Assembly: GCF_900015215.1 (NCBI RefSeq)
Contig: NZ_LN555523.1
Location: 1,101,481 to 1,165,480, forward strand
DNA length: 64,000 bases
Source of the DNA: Romboutsia ilealis
GTDB taxonomy: Bacteria > Bacillota > Clostridia > Peptostreptococcales > Peptostreptococcaceae
Direction of reading: 5' to 3'
Positions 15,644 through 24,396 of this stretch are shown here, piece after piece. Positions within the stretch are counted from its first letter, which is position 1, and every line of letters begins with the position of its first letter. The notes under the pieces are model-generated. The model was given only the letters and a program-made list of their open reading frames with translations. It was not told the DNA's origin and did not search any database. Both the position numbers and the translations under genes were made by a program.

Positions 15644-16258
15644 ATGGATTGCTTTGAAATAAAAAATAATAGTTCCTTAGTAAGAATTTTTCATGCTGCA
15701 CCTCAAGCACAAAATATTGATGTGTATGTTAATGATCAAATGGTTTTTAATGATTTAGCATTCGGTGATTTTACTAAATACGTATACTTAGATGAAGGTG
15801 AATATAATGTATCTGTATATGTAGCTGGACAAAAAGATAGACCAATTATAAATCAAATGGTTGATGTTTCATCACAACAAATATTTACTGTAGCGGCTAC
15901 TGGAAATTTAGATAACTTAGGTTTATTAGTTATACCTGATAAAGTATCAAAATCACCTTCTCAAAGTTATAGTTCACTACGAGTAATACATTTATCACCA
16001 AACGCCCCAGGTGTAAACATATTAGTTGACGGTGATATATTATTTGAAGATATATCATTTGAAGAGGGAACAGATTACGTAGATTTAAATCCTGGAACAT
16101 ATAATGTAAATGTGGTATTAAATACTGATAAAAGTGTTGTATTGCCACTTAAAGTAACATTAAATCCAGATAAGATATACACTATATATATAATAGGTAA
16201 CCCACCTACTTTACAAGCGGTTCAAGTTGTAGATGGAAATACTTATGCTTGTAGGTAA
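15644..16258 (+). CDS. DUF4397-domain protein (two repeats)
   Basis: 204 residues made of two similar beta-sandwich repeats: the first starts SLVRIFHAAPQAQNIDVYVN (about 10) and the second SLRVIHLSPNAPGVNILVD (about 111). Each has the RxxHxxPxAxxxDVyvdg pattern and a GxYNV segment (EGEYNVSVYVAG; PGTYNVNVVLN). The family is often cell-surface or exported, but no signal peptide is present here. In spore-formers such proteins may be spore-associated; that is speculation. GGGGG precedes the ATG; own terminator. Confidence 0.85.
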   Translation: MDCFEIKNNSSLVRIFHAAPQAQNIDVYVNDQMVFNDLAFGDFTKYVYLDEGEYNVSVYVAGQKDRPIINQMVDVSSQQIFTVAATGNLDNLGLLVIPDKVSKSPSQSYSSLRVIHLSPNAPGVNILVDGDILFEDISFEEGTDYVDLNPGTYNVNVVLNTDKSVVLPLKVTLNPDKIYTIYIIGNPPTLQAVQVVDGNTYACR

Positions 16259-16320
16259 AATTTAAGATTAATATTTTAAGTAACTAATAAAACAAAATAT
16301 AATAATTATATAAGTACTTA

Positions 16321-16352
16321 AAATAATGAGCCTATATGGCTTATTATTTTTT
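16321..16352 (+). terminator. Rho-independent terminator
   Basis: AAATAATGAGCC, TATA, TGGCTTATTATTTTTTG. Confidence 0.8.
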
Positions 16353-16482
16353 GAAATTGTCTAAAATAATGTATATATTATATGCTAAAGTATGATAAAA
16401 TTATAGTTAATAAAATAACAAATGATATTCTAAATATTAAACTTACAAAAGGGATAAAAATTACAAATAAGGAGTTAAAGAG

Positions 16483-18438
16483 ATGGTAGATAAAAAAACT
16501 ACACTTATACAGAGTTCTCGTGGATCTGTATTTTCTGTGTTTGGGGAAGATGAACTAAATCAAATAACGGAAGAAGGTAAAAGAAAGGTTGCAGTATCTG
16601 GTAAAATAAATAAACCAGGAATAATAGAAGTACCTGAAAATGCAACGCTTAATGATATAATCGATATTTGCGGGGGAATATTAGACAAAAAGAAATTTAA
16701 AGCAGCGCAACTTGGAATTCCATTTGGAGGATTTTTAACTGAAGATAGTTTAGACAAAGTTTTAGATTTTGAATTATTTGATAAAAACAGCAGTAGAAAT
16801 ATTATAATACTATCTGAAGATGATTGTATAGTTCAATATGCAACTTTCTATGTAGATTACTTAATAGGTAAAATCGAAGATAGCAACAAAAACGAAGTAT
16901 ATGAAAAGTACTCAGAAGTTAAAGAAGAAGTATATAGAATATGGAGAGTATTAGATCGTATAAGCAAGGGAAGGTCTAATATGCGTGATGTATACTTATT
17001 AAGAAGATTATCAGGGGAAATAAAAGACAAATTAAATCAAGAAAATAATATAATACAAGAAATTATCGGTAATTTCTATGAAGAGATAGAAGAGCATGTA
17101 GATGAAAATATATGTAAAACATCACAATGTAACCATCTTACAAAGCTTACAATTACAGAAAAATGTATAGGATGTGGTGCTTGTAAGAGAGCATGTCCTG
17201 TAGATTGCATAGACGGAGAGCGTAAAGAACAACATTACATAGATTATACTAGATGTACGCATTGTGGCCAATGTATATCATCATGTCCAGTAAATGCTAT
17301 AACTGCAGGAGATAATACATTTAAATTCTTAAGAGATTTAGCAACACCAAATAAATTAGTTATAACTCAAATGGCACCTGCTGTAAGGGTTGCTATAGGT
17401 GAAGCATTTGGATTTGAACCAGGTACAAATGTTGAGAAAAAGATAGCTTCTGGACTTAGAAAATTAGGTGTAGATTATGTATTTGATACTACATGGGCAG
17501 CGGATTTAACTATAATGGAAGAAGCAACAGAATTCCAACATAGATTAGAAAAGCATTTAGCAGGAGATAAAGATGTTAAGCTTCCGATACTTACTTCTTG
17601 TTGTCCTGCATGGGTTAAATTTATAGAACAAAACTATGCAGATATGCTAGATGTTCCATCATCAGTAAAATCACCTATGCAAATATTTGCAACTGTTGCA
17701 AAAGACTTATGGGCAAAAGATAAGGGTATACCAAGAGATAGACTTATATCTGTTGCTATAATGCCTTGTGTTGCCAAGAAGTATGAATCATCTAGACCAG
17801 AATTCTCAAGAGGTATGAACTATGATGTAGACTATGTTATAACAACTAGAGAACTTATAAAAATATTTGAAGATTCAGGAATAAACTTAAGTGAAATCGA
17901 AGATGAAGAAATAGATTCAATAATGGGAGAATATACTGGTGGAGGTATAATCTTTGGTAGAACAGGTGGAGTTATAGAAGCTGCAACTAGAATGACTGTT
18001 GAAAAAATGACAGGACAAAAATTAGAAAAAGTAGAATTTACTGAACTTAGAGGATTTGATGGATTTAGAAGTTGTGATATAGAAGTTAATGGACTTAAAC
18101 TTAGAATAGGTGTTGCTCATGGCCTTAGAGAAGCTGCAAAAATGCTAGATAAAATAAGATCTGGAGAAGAATTCTACCACGCAATAGAAATAATGGCATG
18201 TACTGGTGGATGCGTAGGTGGAGGTGGACAACCTAAAGCTAAAAAGAGGGTTGAAACACTAAAACAAAGAGCAGAAGGTCTAAATAATATAGATAGTTCA
18301 TTAACACTTAGAGTATCAAATGAAAACCCTCATGTTCAAGCTATATATGATAAATACCTAGATTATCCAATGAGCCATAAAGCACATGAATTACTTCATA
18401 CAAAGTATTTCGTAAGAGTAAAAAATCCTAAAAAATAA
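16483..18438 (+). CDS. [FeFe] hydrogenase with SLBB and NuoF-like N-terminal region
   Basis: 651 residues. N-terminal SLBB-like domain (about 35-75: VAVSGKINKPGIIEVPENATLNDIIDICGG), then a helical region resembling the NuoF C-terminal cluster domain (about 100-200). Two 4Fe-4S motifs follow, CIGCGACKRACP (about 228) and CTHCGQCISSCP (about 257). The H-cluster domain has TSCCPAW (about 371), MPCVAKKYE (about 427) and ACTGGCVGGGGQP (about 572). It interconverts protons and H2 during fermentation. The NuoF-like part lacks the CxxCxxC cysteines and there is no flavin domain, so this differs from the bifurcating HydB subunit. Single gene, AAGGAG before the ATG, own terminator. Confidence 0.93.
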   Translation: MVDKKTTLIQSSRGSVFSVFGEDELNQITEEGKRKVAVSGKINKPGIIEVPENATLNDIIDICGGILDKKKFKAAQLGIPFGGFLTEDSLDKVLDFELFDKNSSRNIIILSEDDCIVQYATFYVDYLIGKIEDSNKNEVYEKYSEVKEEVYRIWRVLDRISKGRSNMRDVYLLRRLSGEIKDKLNQENNIIQEIIGNFYEEIEEHVDENICKTSQCNHLTKLTITEKCIGCGACKRACPVDCIDGERKEQHYIDYTRCTHCGQCISSCPVNAITAGDNTFKFLRDLATPNKLVITQMAPAVRVAIGEAFGFEPGTNVEKKIASGLRKLGVDYVFDTTWAADLTIMEEATEFQHRLEKHLAGDKDVKLPILTSCCPAWVKFIEQNYADMLDVPSSVKSPMQIFATVAKDLWAKDKGIPRDRLISVAIMPCVAKKYESSRPEFSRGMNYDVDYVITTRELIKIFEDSGINLSEIEDEEIDSIMGEYTGGGIIFGRTGGVIEAATRMTVEKMTGQKLEKVEFTELRGFDGFRSCDIEVNGLKLRIGVAHGLREAAKMLDKIRSGEEFYHAIEIMACTGGCVGGGGQPKAKKRVETLKQRAEGLNNIDSSLTLRVSNENPHVQAIYDKYLDYPMSHKAHELLHTKYFVRVKNPKK

Positions 18439-18451
18439 ATTTAAATATAAT

Positions 18452-18490
18452 AAAACCTTAAGATATAATTCTTAAGGTTTTATTTTTATA
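18452..18490 (+). terminator. Rho-independent terminator
   Basis: AAAACCTTAAGA, TATAAT, TCTTAAGGTTTTATTTTT. Confidence 0.85.
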
Positions 18491-18768
18491 TAGATAAGGT
18501 AAAATATATTAAGTAGCAAAAAGTTTATTTCAATTGAGGGATAGGCTCTTTTTATTTAAATTAGTATTATTATTTGTTAAAATTAAAATAGAAAAAGACA
18601 TTAAGAGTCGATAGGAATGAATACGAAAGATATATTACTTATATGGCTACTTTCTGCGCTTTTAAAGTAATCTAAATACATATACATTTAAGAATATATA
18701 TTAAGATATATTATAGAATATAAGAATCAATTATATAGATATTTATAAATATAATAAGAGGTGAAATT
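18491..18768. other. Intergenic region, no gene seen
   Basis: AT-rich. One slightly GC-richer patch at about 18607-18660 (GAGTCGATAGGAATGAATACG to CTTTCTGCGC) has no open frame of note. It presumably contains the promoter for the MATE gene. Confidence 0.4.
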
Positions 18769-20166
18769 ATGAAAGGTAGAATTGATTTAACACAAGGAAA
18801 AATAACAGAAAAATTAGTAAAGCTATCACTTCCTATTATGGCAACTTCATTTATACAAATGGCGTATAATATGATTGATATGATATGGGTTGGAAAAGCT
18901 GGAAGTAGTGCAGTAGCAGCAGTAGGGACTGCAGGATTTTTCACTTGGCTTGCTATGGCGTTTATTACAATTTCAAAAGTAGGTGCAGAAGTAAAAGTAG
19001 CTCAGAGTATGGGTCAACATGATGTAGATGAGACAAAATTATATATAAAATCAGCAATAGAAATAAACATAATTCTTTCTATTTTATATACTATATTCCT
19101 TATAATGTTTAAAGACCAATTGATTGGATTTTTTAGATTAGGTGATGAAAATGTAATATCTATGTCAAAAGAGTATTTAGTAATAGTAGCTTTTGGGATG
19201 ATATTTTATTTTATAAATCCAGTATTTACTGCTATATTCAATGGTATGGGAAATAGTAAAACTCCATTTTTAATAAATACTATAGGGTTATTAACAAATA
19301 TAGTGCTAGATCCAATTTTAATACTTGGATTAGGTAAAATACCAAGTATGGGTGTAGCAGGTGCTGCAATTGCAACAGTGGTTGCACAGATAGTTGTAAC
19401 AAGTTGTTTTATGTTAAAGATATTAAAAAGTAAAGAAATATATTTTAAGATTATCCCATTTAAAGATATAAAATTAAATTATTATAAAATATTGTATAAT
19501 TTAGGTATACCAGTAGCATTACAAAGTGGATTATTTACATTATTTTCTATGACACTAGGAGTAGTAGTAGCATCATTTGGACCAGTAGCCGTAGCAGTTC
19601 AAAAGGTAGGGTCTCAAATAGAATCTATATCATGGATGAGTGCAGAGGGTATAGCAGCAGCACTATCTAGCTTTGTTGGTCAAAATTATGGTTCAAAAGA
19701 TTATGATAGAATTCAACGTGGATGTAAAATAACCCTTTTAATAGCTATAATTATGGGAACTATAAATACAATTCTTTTAGTATTTTTAGGAAAATACATA
19801 TTTAGCATATTTATAAATGAAGGCGAAGCAATATTAAAAGGAGCAGATTACCTTAAAATATTAGGATACTCTCAGTTATTTATGTGTATAGAAATAGTAA
19901 TAGCAGGAGCATTTAGAGGGCTTGGAAAAACTTTAATCCCATCATTAGTTAGTATAATTTTAACTGGAAGTAGAATTCCTCTTGCATATTTAATATCAAA
20001 TCCTAGCATATTAGGTCTTAATGGAGTATGGTGGAGTATAAGTATATCTAGTATATTAAAAGGTATATTACTTCTTAGTATATTTATAATACTTATAAGA
20101 ACACAAAAATTATATGGATTTCCAAAATTAAAACCAAATTTTGTAGAAGATGAAAATAATATATAA
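18769..20166 (+). CDS. MATE-family efflux transporter
   Basis: 465 residues with twelve hydrophobic segments. Starts MKGRIDLTQGKITEKLVKLSLPIMATSFIQMAYNMIDMIWVG, the usual NorM/DinF start, and the second half repeats the fold (LGIPVALQSGLFTLFSMTLG). Exports drugs or metabolites in exchange for Na+ or H+. AAGAGGTG lies before the ATG. No regulator adjacent. Terminator follows. Confidence 0.94.
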   Translation: MKGRIDLTQGKITEKLVKLSLPIMATSFIQMAYNMIDMIWVGKAGSSAVAAVGTAGFFTWLAMAFITISKVGAEVKVAQSMGQHDVDETKLYIKSAIEINIILSILYTIFLIMFKDQLIGFFRLGDENVISMSKEYLVIVAFGMIFYFINPVFTAIFNGMGNSKTPFLINTIGLLTNIVLDPILILGLGKIPSMGVAGAAIATVVAQIVVTSCFMLKILKSKEIYFKIIPFKDIKLNYYKILYNLGIPVALQSGLFTLFSMTLGVVVASFGPVAVAVQKVGSQIESISWMSAEGIAAALSSFVGQNYGSKDYDRIQRGCKITLLIAIIMGTINTILLVFLGKYIFSIFINEGEAILKGADYLKILGYSQLFMCIEIVIAGAFRGLGKTLIPSLVSIILTGSRIPLAYLISNPSILGLNGVWWSISISSILKGILLLSIFIILIRTQKLYGFPKLKPNFVEDENNI

Positions 20167-20177
20167 AATAATTTTTA

Positions 20178-20212
20178 AAATAGGTGGATATAACTCTACC
20201 TATTTTTTATTA
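20178..20212 (+). terminator. Rho-independent terminator
   Basis: AAAATAGGTGGATATAACTC followed by TACCTATTTTTTA; short stem with T-run. Confidence 0.7.
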
Positions 20213-20259
20213 AAAATGATATTATAAAAAAAGAAATTAAACATTAGGAGAAGATGCAA

Positions 20260-20559
20260 ATGGAAATGAGTATATTAATAACTAATGAAGCTAAAAGAGA
20301 ACTAGATAAATTATTAGAAAATAGCGATAAACAATGTATAAGAATACTTACAAGAGGTATAACTATGACATCAGAAGCAAAAATAGACCTTGAACTTGAT
20401 GAACCTAATGCTAATGATAACTTATACGATGTAGATGGTTATAAAATAATAATAAATAAAATTTTAGATTCACAAATGAATTATATAACTATATCTTACG
20501 GTGGTCTTTTAAGTAGAAATCAATTCTGTGTAGAAGCAGACTTTTGTTTTTATTACTAA
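20260..20559 (+). CDS. HesB/IscA-like protein without cluster cysteines
   Basis: 99 residues from ATG 20260, chosen because AGGAG (20246-20250) is 9 nt upstream; ATG 20254 is too close. The pattern ILITNEAKRELDKLLENS, then RILTRG and YDVDGYKIIINKIL, recalls HesB-like (IscA-fold) proteins. The usual C-terminal CxC is replaced by a sequence ending VEADFCFYY, so it is unlikely to be a standard Fe-S scaffold. Function unknown. Confidence 0.6.
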   Translation: MEMSILITNEAKRELDKLLENSDKQCIRILTRGITMTSEAKIDLELDEPNANDNLYDVDGYKIIINKILDSQMNYITISYGGLLSRNQFCVEADFCFYY

Positions 20560-20579
20560 AAAATTTGTTAGTTTAATTA

Positions 20580-20624
20580 AAAAAGATAGTATTGTCAAAA
20601 TAGATAATACTATCTTTTTTAATG
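20580..20624 (+). terminator. Rho-independent terminator
   Basis: AAAAAGATAGTATTGTC, AAAATA, GATAATACTATCTTTTTT. Confidence 0.85.
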
Positions 20625-20769
20625 TATTAATATCTATAAAATTAATAGTATAAGGTATCTTACGCACTTGAAGGATTAAAAAACTAATGATATAATAAAA
20701 AGGTTTTATATGAATTATAATTGGGTAATATAACTTATTATAAAAGTATAAGTAGATAAAGGAGACAAC

Positions 20770-22011
20770 ATGAAAAAGATAGAATTATTAGCACCAGCAG
20801 GTGATTTAGAAAGATTAAAGATAGCTTTTACTTATGGAGCAGATGCTGTATATATAGGTGGAGAGATATTTGGTATGAGATCTGCTGCGAAAAATTTTAC
20901 AATAGAAGAAATGAAAGAAGGAGTAGAGTTTGCTCATAATTTAGGAAAACAAGTTTTTGTTACTATAAATATAATACCTAGAAATGAAGAACTAGAACAA
21001 CTTCCTCCATACCTTTTGCAACTTCAAGAAATAGGTGTAGATGCTGTTATAGTAAGTGATGCTGGAGTATTTTCAATAGTTAAAAAGACAATACCTAATA
21101 TGGAAGTACACATAAGCACTCAAGCTAGTACAAGTAACTCTTTAGCAGCTAAGTTTTGGTATGAACAAGGTGCTCAAAGAGTAGTAACAGCTAGAGAGCT
21201 ATCATTTGATGAAATAAGAGCTATAAGAGATAACGTACCAGAGGATATGGATATAGAAGCTTTCGTACATGGAGCTATGTGTATGTCTTATTCTGGAAAA
21301 TGTGTAATAAGTAATTACACTACAGGAAGAGATGCAAACAGAGGAGCATGTGCTCAACCATGTAGATGGAAGTATGATTTAGTTAAAGAAAATGAAAATG
21401 GTGAATATGAAGAAGTTATAAATGGTATAGATTCATCGTTTTTCTTTAACTCAAAAGACTTATGTATGATAGAGTATATTCCACAATTAATAGAATGTGG
21501 GATAACAAGTTTTAAAATAGAAGGACGTATGAAAACGGCTTATTATGTAGCTACTACTGTTAGAGCTTATAGAATGGCCATAGATGCATATTATGAAGAT
21601 CCAGAAAATTGGAAGTTCAATCCAATGTGGTTAGAAGAATTAAAAAAGGGTAGTCATAGAGATTATAGTACAGGATTCTATTTTGATAGACCAAGTGATA
21701 AAGCTCATAACTATGAAAGTGCATCATATATTAGAAACTATGACTTTGTTGGTATAGTTAGAGATTATGACGCAGAAAATGATTTATATATAGTAGAGCA
21801 AAGAAACAAAATGAATGTATTAGACAAAGTAGAAGTTATAGGACCATATAAAGAAACTATGTTTGCTACTATAGAGGAAATGTATAATGAAGATGGAGAA
21901 CCTATAGAGTCAGCGCCACATGCAAGACAAATAGTTAAACTTAAATTAGATATAAAAGTAGATAAAAACTATATGCTAAGAAAGCCTATAGTAAGTATAA
22001 ATACAATATAA
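20770..22011 (+). CDS. Peptidase U32-family protein, tRNA 5-hydroxyuridine pathway (TrhP-like)
   Basis: 413 residues. N-terminal barrel starts KKIELLAPAGDLERLKIAFTYGADAVYIGG. The U32 signature EAFVHGAMCMSYSGKCVISN with GRDANRGACAQPCRWKY (about 165-205) holds the four cysteines conserved in the family. Members once called collagenase-like peptidases are now known to act in prephenate-dependent hydroxylation of U34 of tRNAs (TrhP in Bacillus, TrhP/YegQ in E. coli). AAAGGAGA before the ATG. Its usual partner, a second U32 protein and an O-methyltransferase, is not in view. Confidence 0.9.
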   Translation: MKKIELLAPAGDLERLKIAFTYGADAVYIGGEIFGMRSAAKNFTIEEMKEGVEFAHNLGKQVFVTINIIPRNEELEQLPPYLLQLQEIGVDAVIVSDAGVFSIVKKTIPNMEVHISTQASTSNSLAAKFWYEQGAQRVVTARELSFDEIRAIRDNVPEDMDIEAFVHGAMCMSYSGKCVISNYTTGRDANRGACAQPCRWKYDLVKENENGEYEEVINGIDSSFFFNSKDLCMIEYIPQLIECGITSFKIEGRMKTAYYVATTVRAYRMAIDAYYEDPENWKFNPMWLEELKKGSHRDYSTGFYFDRPSDKAHNYESASYIRNYDFVGIVRDYDAENDLYIVEQRNKMNVLDKVEVIGPYKETMFATIEEMYNEDGEPIESAPHARQIVKLKLDIKVDKNYMLRKPIVSINTI

Positions 22012-22014
22012 TTA

Positions 22015-22058
22015 CCAAATACCTAAGTATAAACTGCAAATGCTTAGGTATTTTTTTA
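22015..22058 (+). terminator. Rho-independent terminator
   Basis: CAAATACCTAAGTAT, loop, ATGCTTAGGTATTTTTTT. Confidence 0.85.
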
Positions 22059-22098
22059 TAAAAATATGTAAAAATATGCAATAATATATAAAAATATG
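22059..22098 (+). promoter_or_regulatory. Three direct repeats TAAAAATATG upstream of the sensor kinase
   Basis: TAAAAATATG occurs at 22059, 22069 and 22089, that is with 10- and 20-bp phasing, one and two helical turns. This phasing suggests a binding site for a regulator. Confidence 0.4.
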
Positions 22099-22140
22099 TT
22101 ATCATATATTTATTATGAAAGTAGAAGGCGGTGATTTAAG

Positions 22141-23451
22141 ATAAGCATAATAGATTTAATATTTATTAGTATACCAGAAATGATAGTTATAAATTTATTG
22201 AGTAATATGCTATTAGGAAAGGCATTATTAAAAAAAGACATTTTAAAACTTGGTATCCTAACTGCTATAGCATGCTATGTTATTAGAAATACAGTAGAGC
22301 AAGGATTTAGTGTAATATTGTTATTTTTAGCGTGTGTATTATTATTTTGGCATTATTCTAAAATTAGTTTAAAATATTGTTTTATATCTCTTAGTATAGG
22401 TTTTGGGTTAAAATTCGCAAGTGAATTTCTTGTATTAACATTTATAAATTTAGTTGGAATTAGTACTGATGAAGTACTTAGTAATCAAGGTATGAAAATA
22501 TTAGTTTCATATATGCCAACGGTTATTAGTTTATTAATATATTTAGATAATTACAAAAAAAATATAAATCTCTTAACAAAAAAAGATAAAAAAAGTAATG
22601 AAACTAATAAAAAAGTTAATAAGCATATAGTGTATGTATTAATATTTTTAAGTATCGTAAATCTACTTATAATGTCTTTTATGATTACAATAATTACTAC
22701 TAGAAATGAGTTATATAAGAAAAGTGAATTAATAGTAATATTTACGATGATATCTAGCTTATTATCTGTAATATGTGTGATAATAGCTATATTGTTTTTA
22801 AATAAATGCAAAAAAATTTTTCAGATAGAAAATAACTTAATTATGAAAAATTTAGATCAAATGAAAGAAACAATAGATTTATTAAGAGTACAAAAACATG
22901 ATTACATGAATCATCTACAAGTTATTTTAATGCAAATTACAAATGGAAATGTAGAAGCTGCTAAAAAATATATATTAGGAATGGCAGAATGCTCTAAAAA
23001 TAGCATAGCGATATTTAATACAGGTAATAATTATATTGATGCAATATTAAATTTAAAAAATACAAAATGTCAAGAATATAATATAGATCTTACAGCATGT
23101 GTAGATAGTTTACTAGAAGATACAAACTTAGATGATACTCAATTAAGCTCTATACTATTAAATATTATAGATAATGCAATAGATGAGCTTTCAAAAAATA
23201 ATAAATCTTATAAGTATATCCATTTAGATACATATAAAGAAAATAATAAACATAATATATCTATAAAAAATAATGGTCGAATGATAGATGATACACAAAA
23301 GATATTTAAAATGGGATTTTCATCTAAAGGCAACAACCGAGGATATGGTTTATTTTATATAAAACAGATATTAGAAAGTAATAATTGTAGTATAGAAGTT
23401 TATAGTGATGAATATGAAACTGAATTTAATATTCAAGTCCCAATAAAATAA
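22141..23451 (+). CDS. GHKL sensor histidine kinase (AgrC/SpoOB-like)
   Basis: About six membrane helices in residues 1-210, then RVQKHDYMNHLQVIL with the phosphoacceptor histidine, N-box NIIDNAIDEL and G-box GFSSKGNNRGYGL. Such kinases sense peptides or envelope signals. The first ATG in frame is 22180 and lacks a ribosome site. Extending to an ATA codon at 22141, which has AAGGCGGTGA 7-8 nt upstream, gives the start ISIIDLIFISIPEM, which resembles the usual N-terminus of these kinases. I therefore place the start at this rare codon, with caution. No response regulator is adjacent: an orphan kinase. Confidence 0.75.
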   Translation: MSIIDLIFISIPEMIVINLLSNMLLGKALLKKDILKLGILTAIACYVIRNTVEQGFSVILLFLACVLLFWHYSKISLKYCFISLSIGFGLKFASEFLVLTFINLVGISTDEVLSNQGMKILVSYMPTVISLLIYLDNYKKNINLLTKKDKKSNETNKKVNKHIVYVLIFLSIVNLLIMSFMITIITTRNELYKKSELIVIFTMISSLLSVICVIIAILFLNKCKKIFQIENNLIMKNLDQMKETIDLLRVQKHDYMNHLQVILMQITNGNVEAAKKYILGMAECSKNSIAIFNTGNNYIDAILNLKNTKCQEYNIDLTACVDSLLEDTNLDDTQLSSILLNIIDNAIDELSKNNKSYKYIHLDTYKENNKHNISIKNNGRMIDDTQKIFKMGFSSKGNNRGYGLFYIKQILESNNCSIEVYSDEYETEFNIQVPIK

Positions 23452-23453
23452 AA

Positions 23454-23508
23454 ATCAAATACATAAAAAGGATGGTCTTAAAAAGAGCATCCTTTTTATG
23501 TATTTTTA
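23454..23508. terminator. Long bidirectional terminator between convergent genes
   Basis: AAATACATAAAAAGGATG, short loop, CATCCTTTTTATGTATTTTT; arms of about 18 bp, usable on both strands. Confidence 0.88.
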
Positions 23509-23511
23509 GTA

Positions 23512-24249
23512 TTATATAACAAATCCACCATTAGGACTTATAACTTGTCCTGTTATAAAATCTGATTTATCACTAGCTAAAAATAGTGCACAATTTGCTA
23601 TATCATCAACTGTTCCAATTCTCATTAAAGGTGTTTCTTCTCTTAAACTTTCTATAATGTCTTCATCTATACCATTTAACATATCTGTTTGTATAACCCC
23701 AGGAGCTATGCAGTTAACTTGAATATTAGATGGTCCAAGTTCTTTGGCTAACGCTTTAGTCATTCCTATTATTGCAGCTTTTGAAGTAGAGTAGTGTACC
23801 TCAGAAGATCCTCCAACCATACCCCATATAGATGATATATTTATTATCTTACCACTACACTCAGGTAACATATATTGAAGTGCCTTTTGAGTAGTGTAAA
23901 AAATACCATTTAAATTAGTACCCATCATTTCGTTCCAGTCATCATCTGTTATATCTGTAAAAAGTTTATTTTGACTAATTCCTGCATTATTTATAAGTAC
24001 ATCTATTTTACCAAACTTTCCTATGCAATGATTAATAAGTGAATTAGCTTCAAATCTATTAGATATATCTGCTTTAAATATATCTACAGAATATCCAGCT
24101 TCTTTTAAATCATTAAAAAGGTCTTCTGCTAATTTTTTTGATTTATTATAATTTATAATTACGTTATAATTATTTTTTGCAAATAATATAGCACAAGCAC
24201 GTCCAATACCTCTAGACGACCCTGTTATAACTACTGTTTTTTTTGACAT
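23512..24249 (-). CDS. 3-oxoacyl-ACP reductase-like SDR (FabG family)
   Basis: 245 residues, classical short-chain dehydrogenase. Cofactor motif TGSSRGIGRACA (about 9-20), NNAG (about 88-91), catalytic Ser-Tyr-Lys within NISSIWGMVGGSSEVHYSTSKAA (about 138-160), C-terminal GQVISPNGGF. Arginine and lysine after the glycine loop suggest NADPH. Likely reduces 3-oxoacyl-ACP or a related ketone; it stands alone rather than in a fab cluster, so a specialised role is possible. SD GAAAGGA before the ATG. Confidence 0.9.
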   Translation of the reverse strand: MSKKTVVITGSSRGIGRACAILFAKNNYNVIINYNKSKKLAEDLFNDLKEAGYSVDIFKADISNRFEANSLINHCIGKFGKIDVLINNAGISQNKLFTDITDDDWNEMMGTNLNGIFYTTQKALQYMLPECSGKIINISSIWGMVGGSSEVHYSTSKAAIIGMTKALAKELGPSNIQVNCIAPGVIQTDMLNGIDEDIIESLREETPLMRIGTVDDIANCALFLASDKSDFITGQVISPNGGFVI

Positions 24250-24361
24250 AATTGTATTCCTTTCAAAATTTTTAATTAAAATAGTCTTTATTTATATATT
24301 ATTATACTAAAAATTTAAAATTAATAAATACTATTAACTTATAAACAATACATTCTAAATA

Positions 24362-24396
24362 TAAAAAACCTGATAGTAAAACTATCAGGTTCTAAG
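24362..24396 (-). terminator. Rho-independent terminator (minus strand)
   Basis: On the minus strand GAACCTGATAGT, TTT, ACTATCAGGTTTTTTAT; directly after the CaCA gene stop. Confidence 0.88.
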
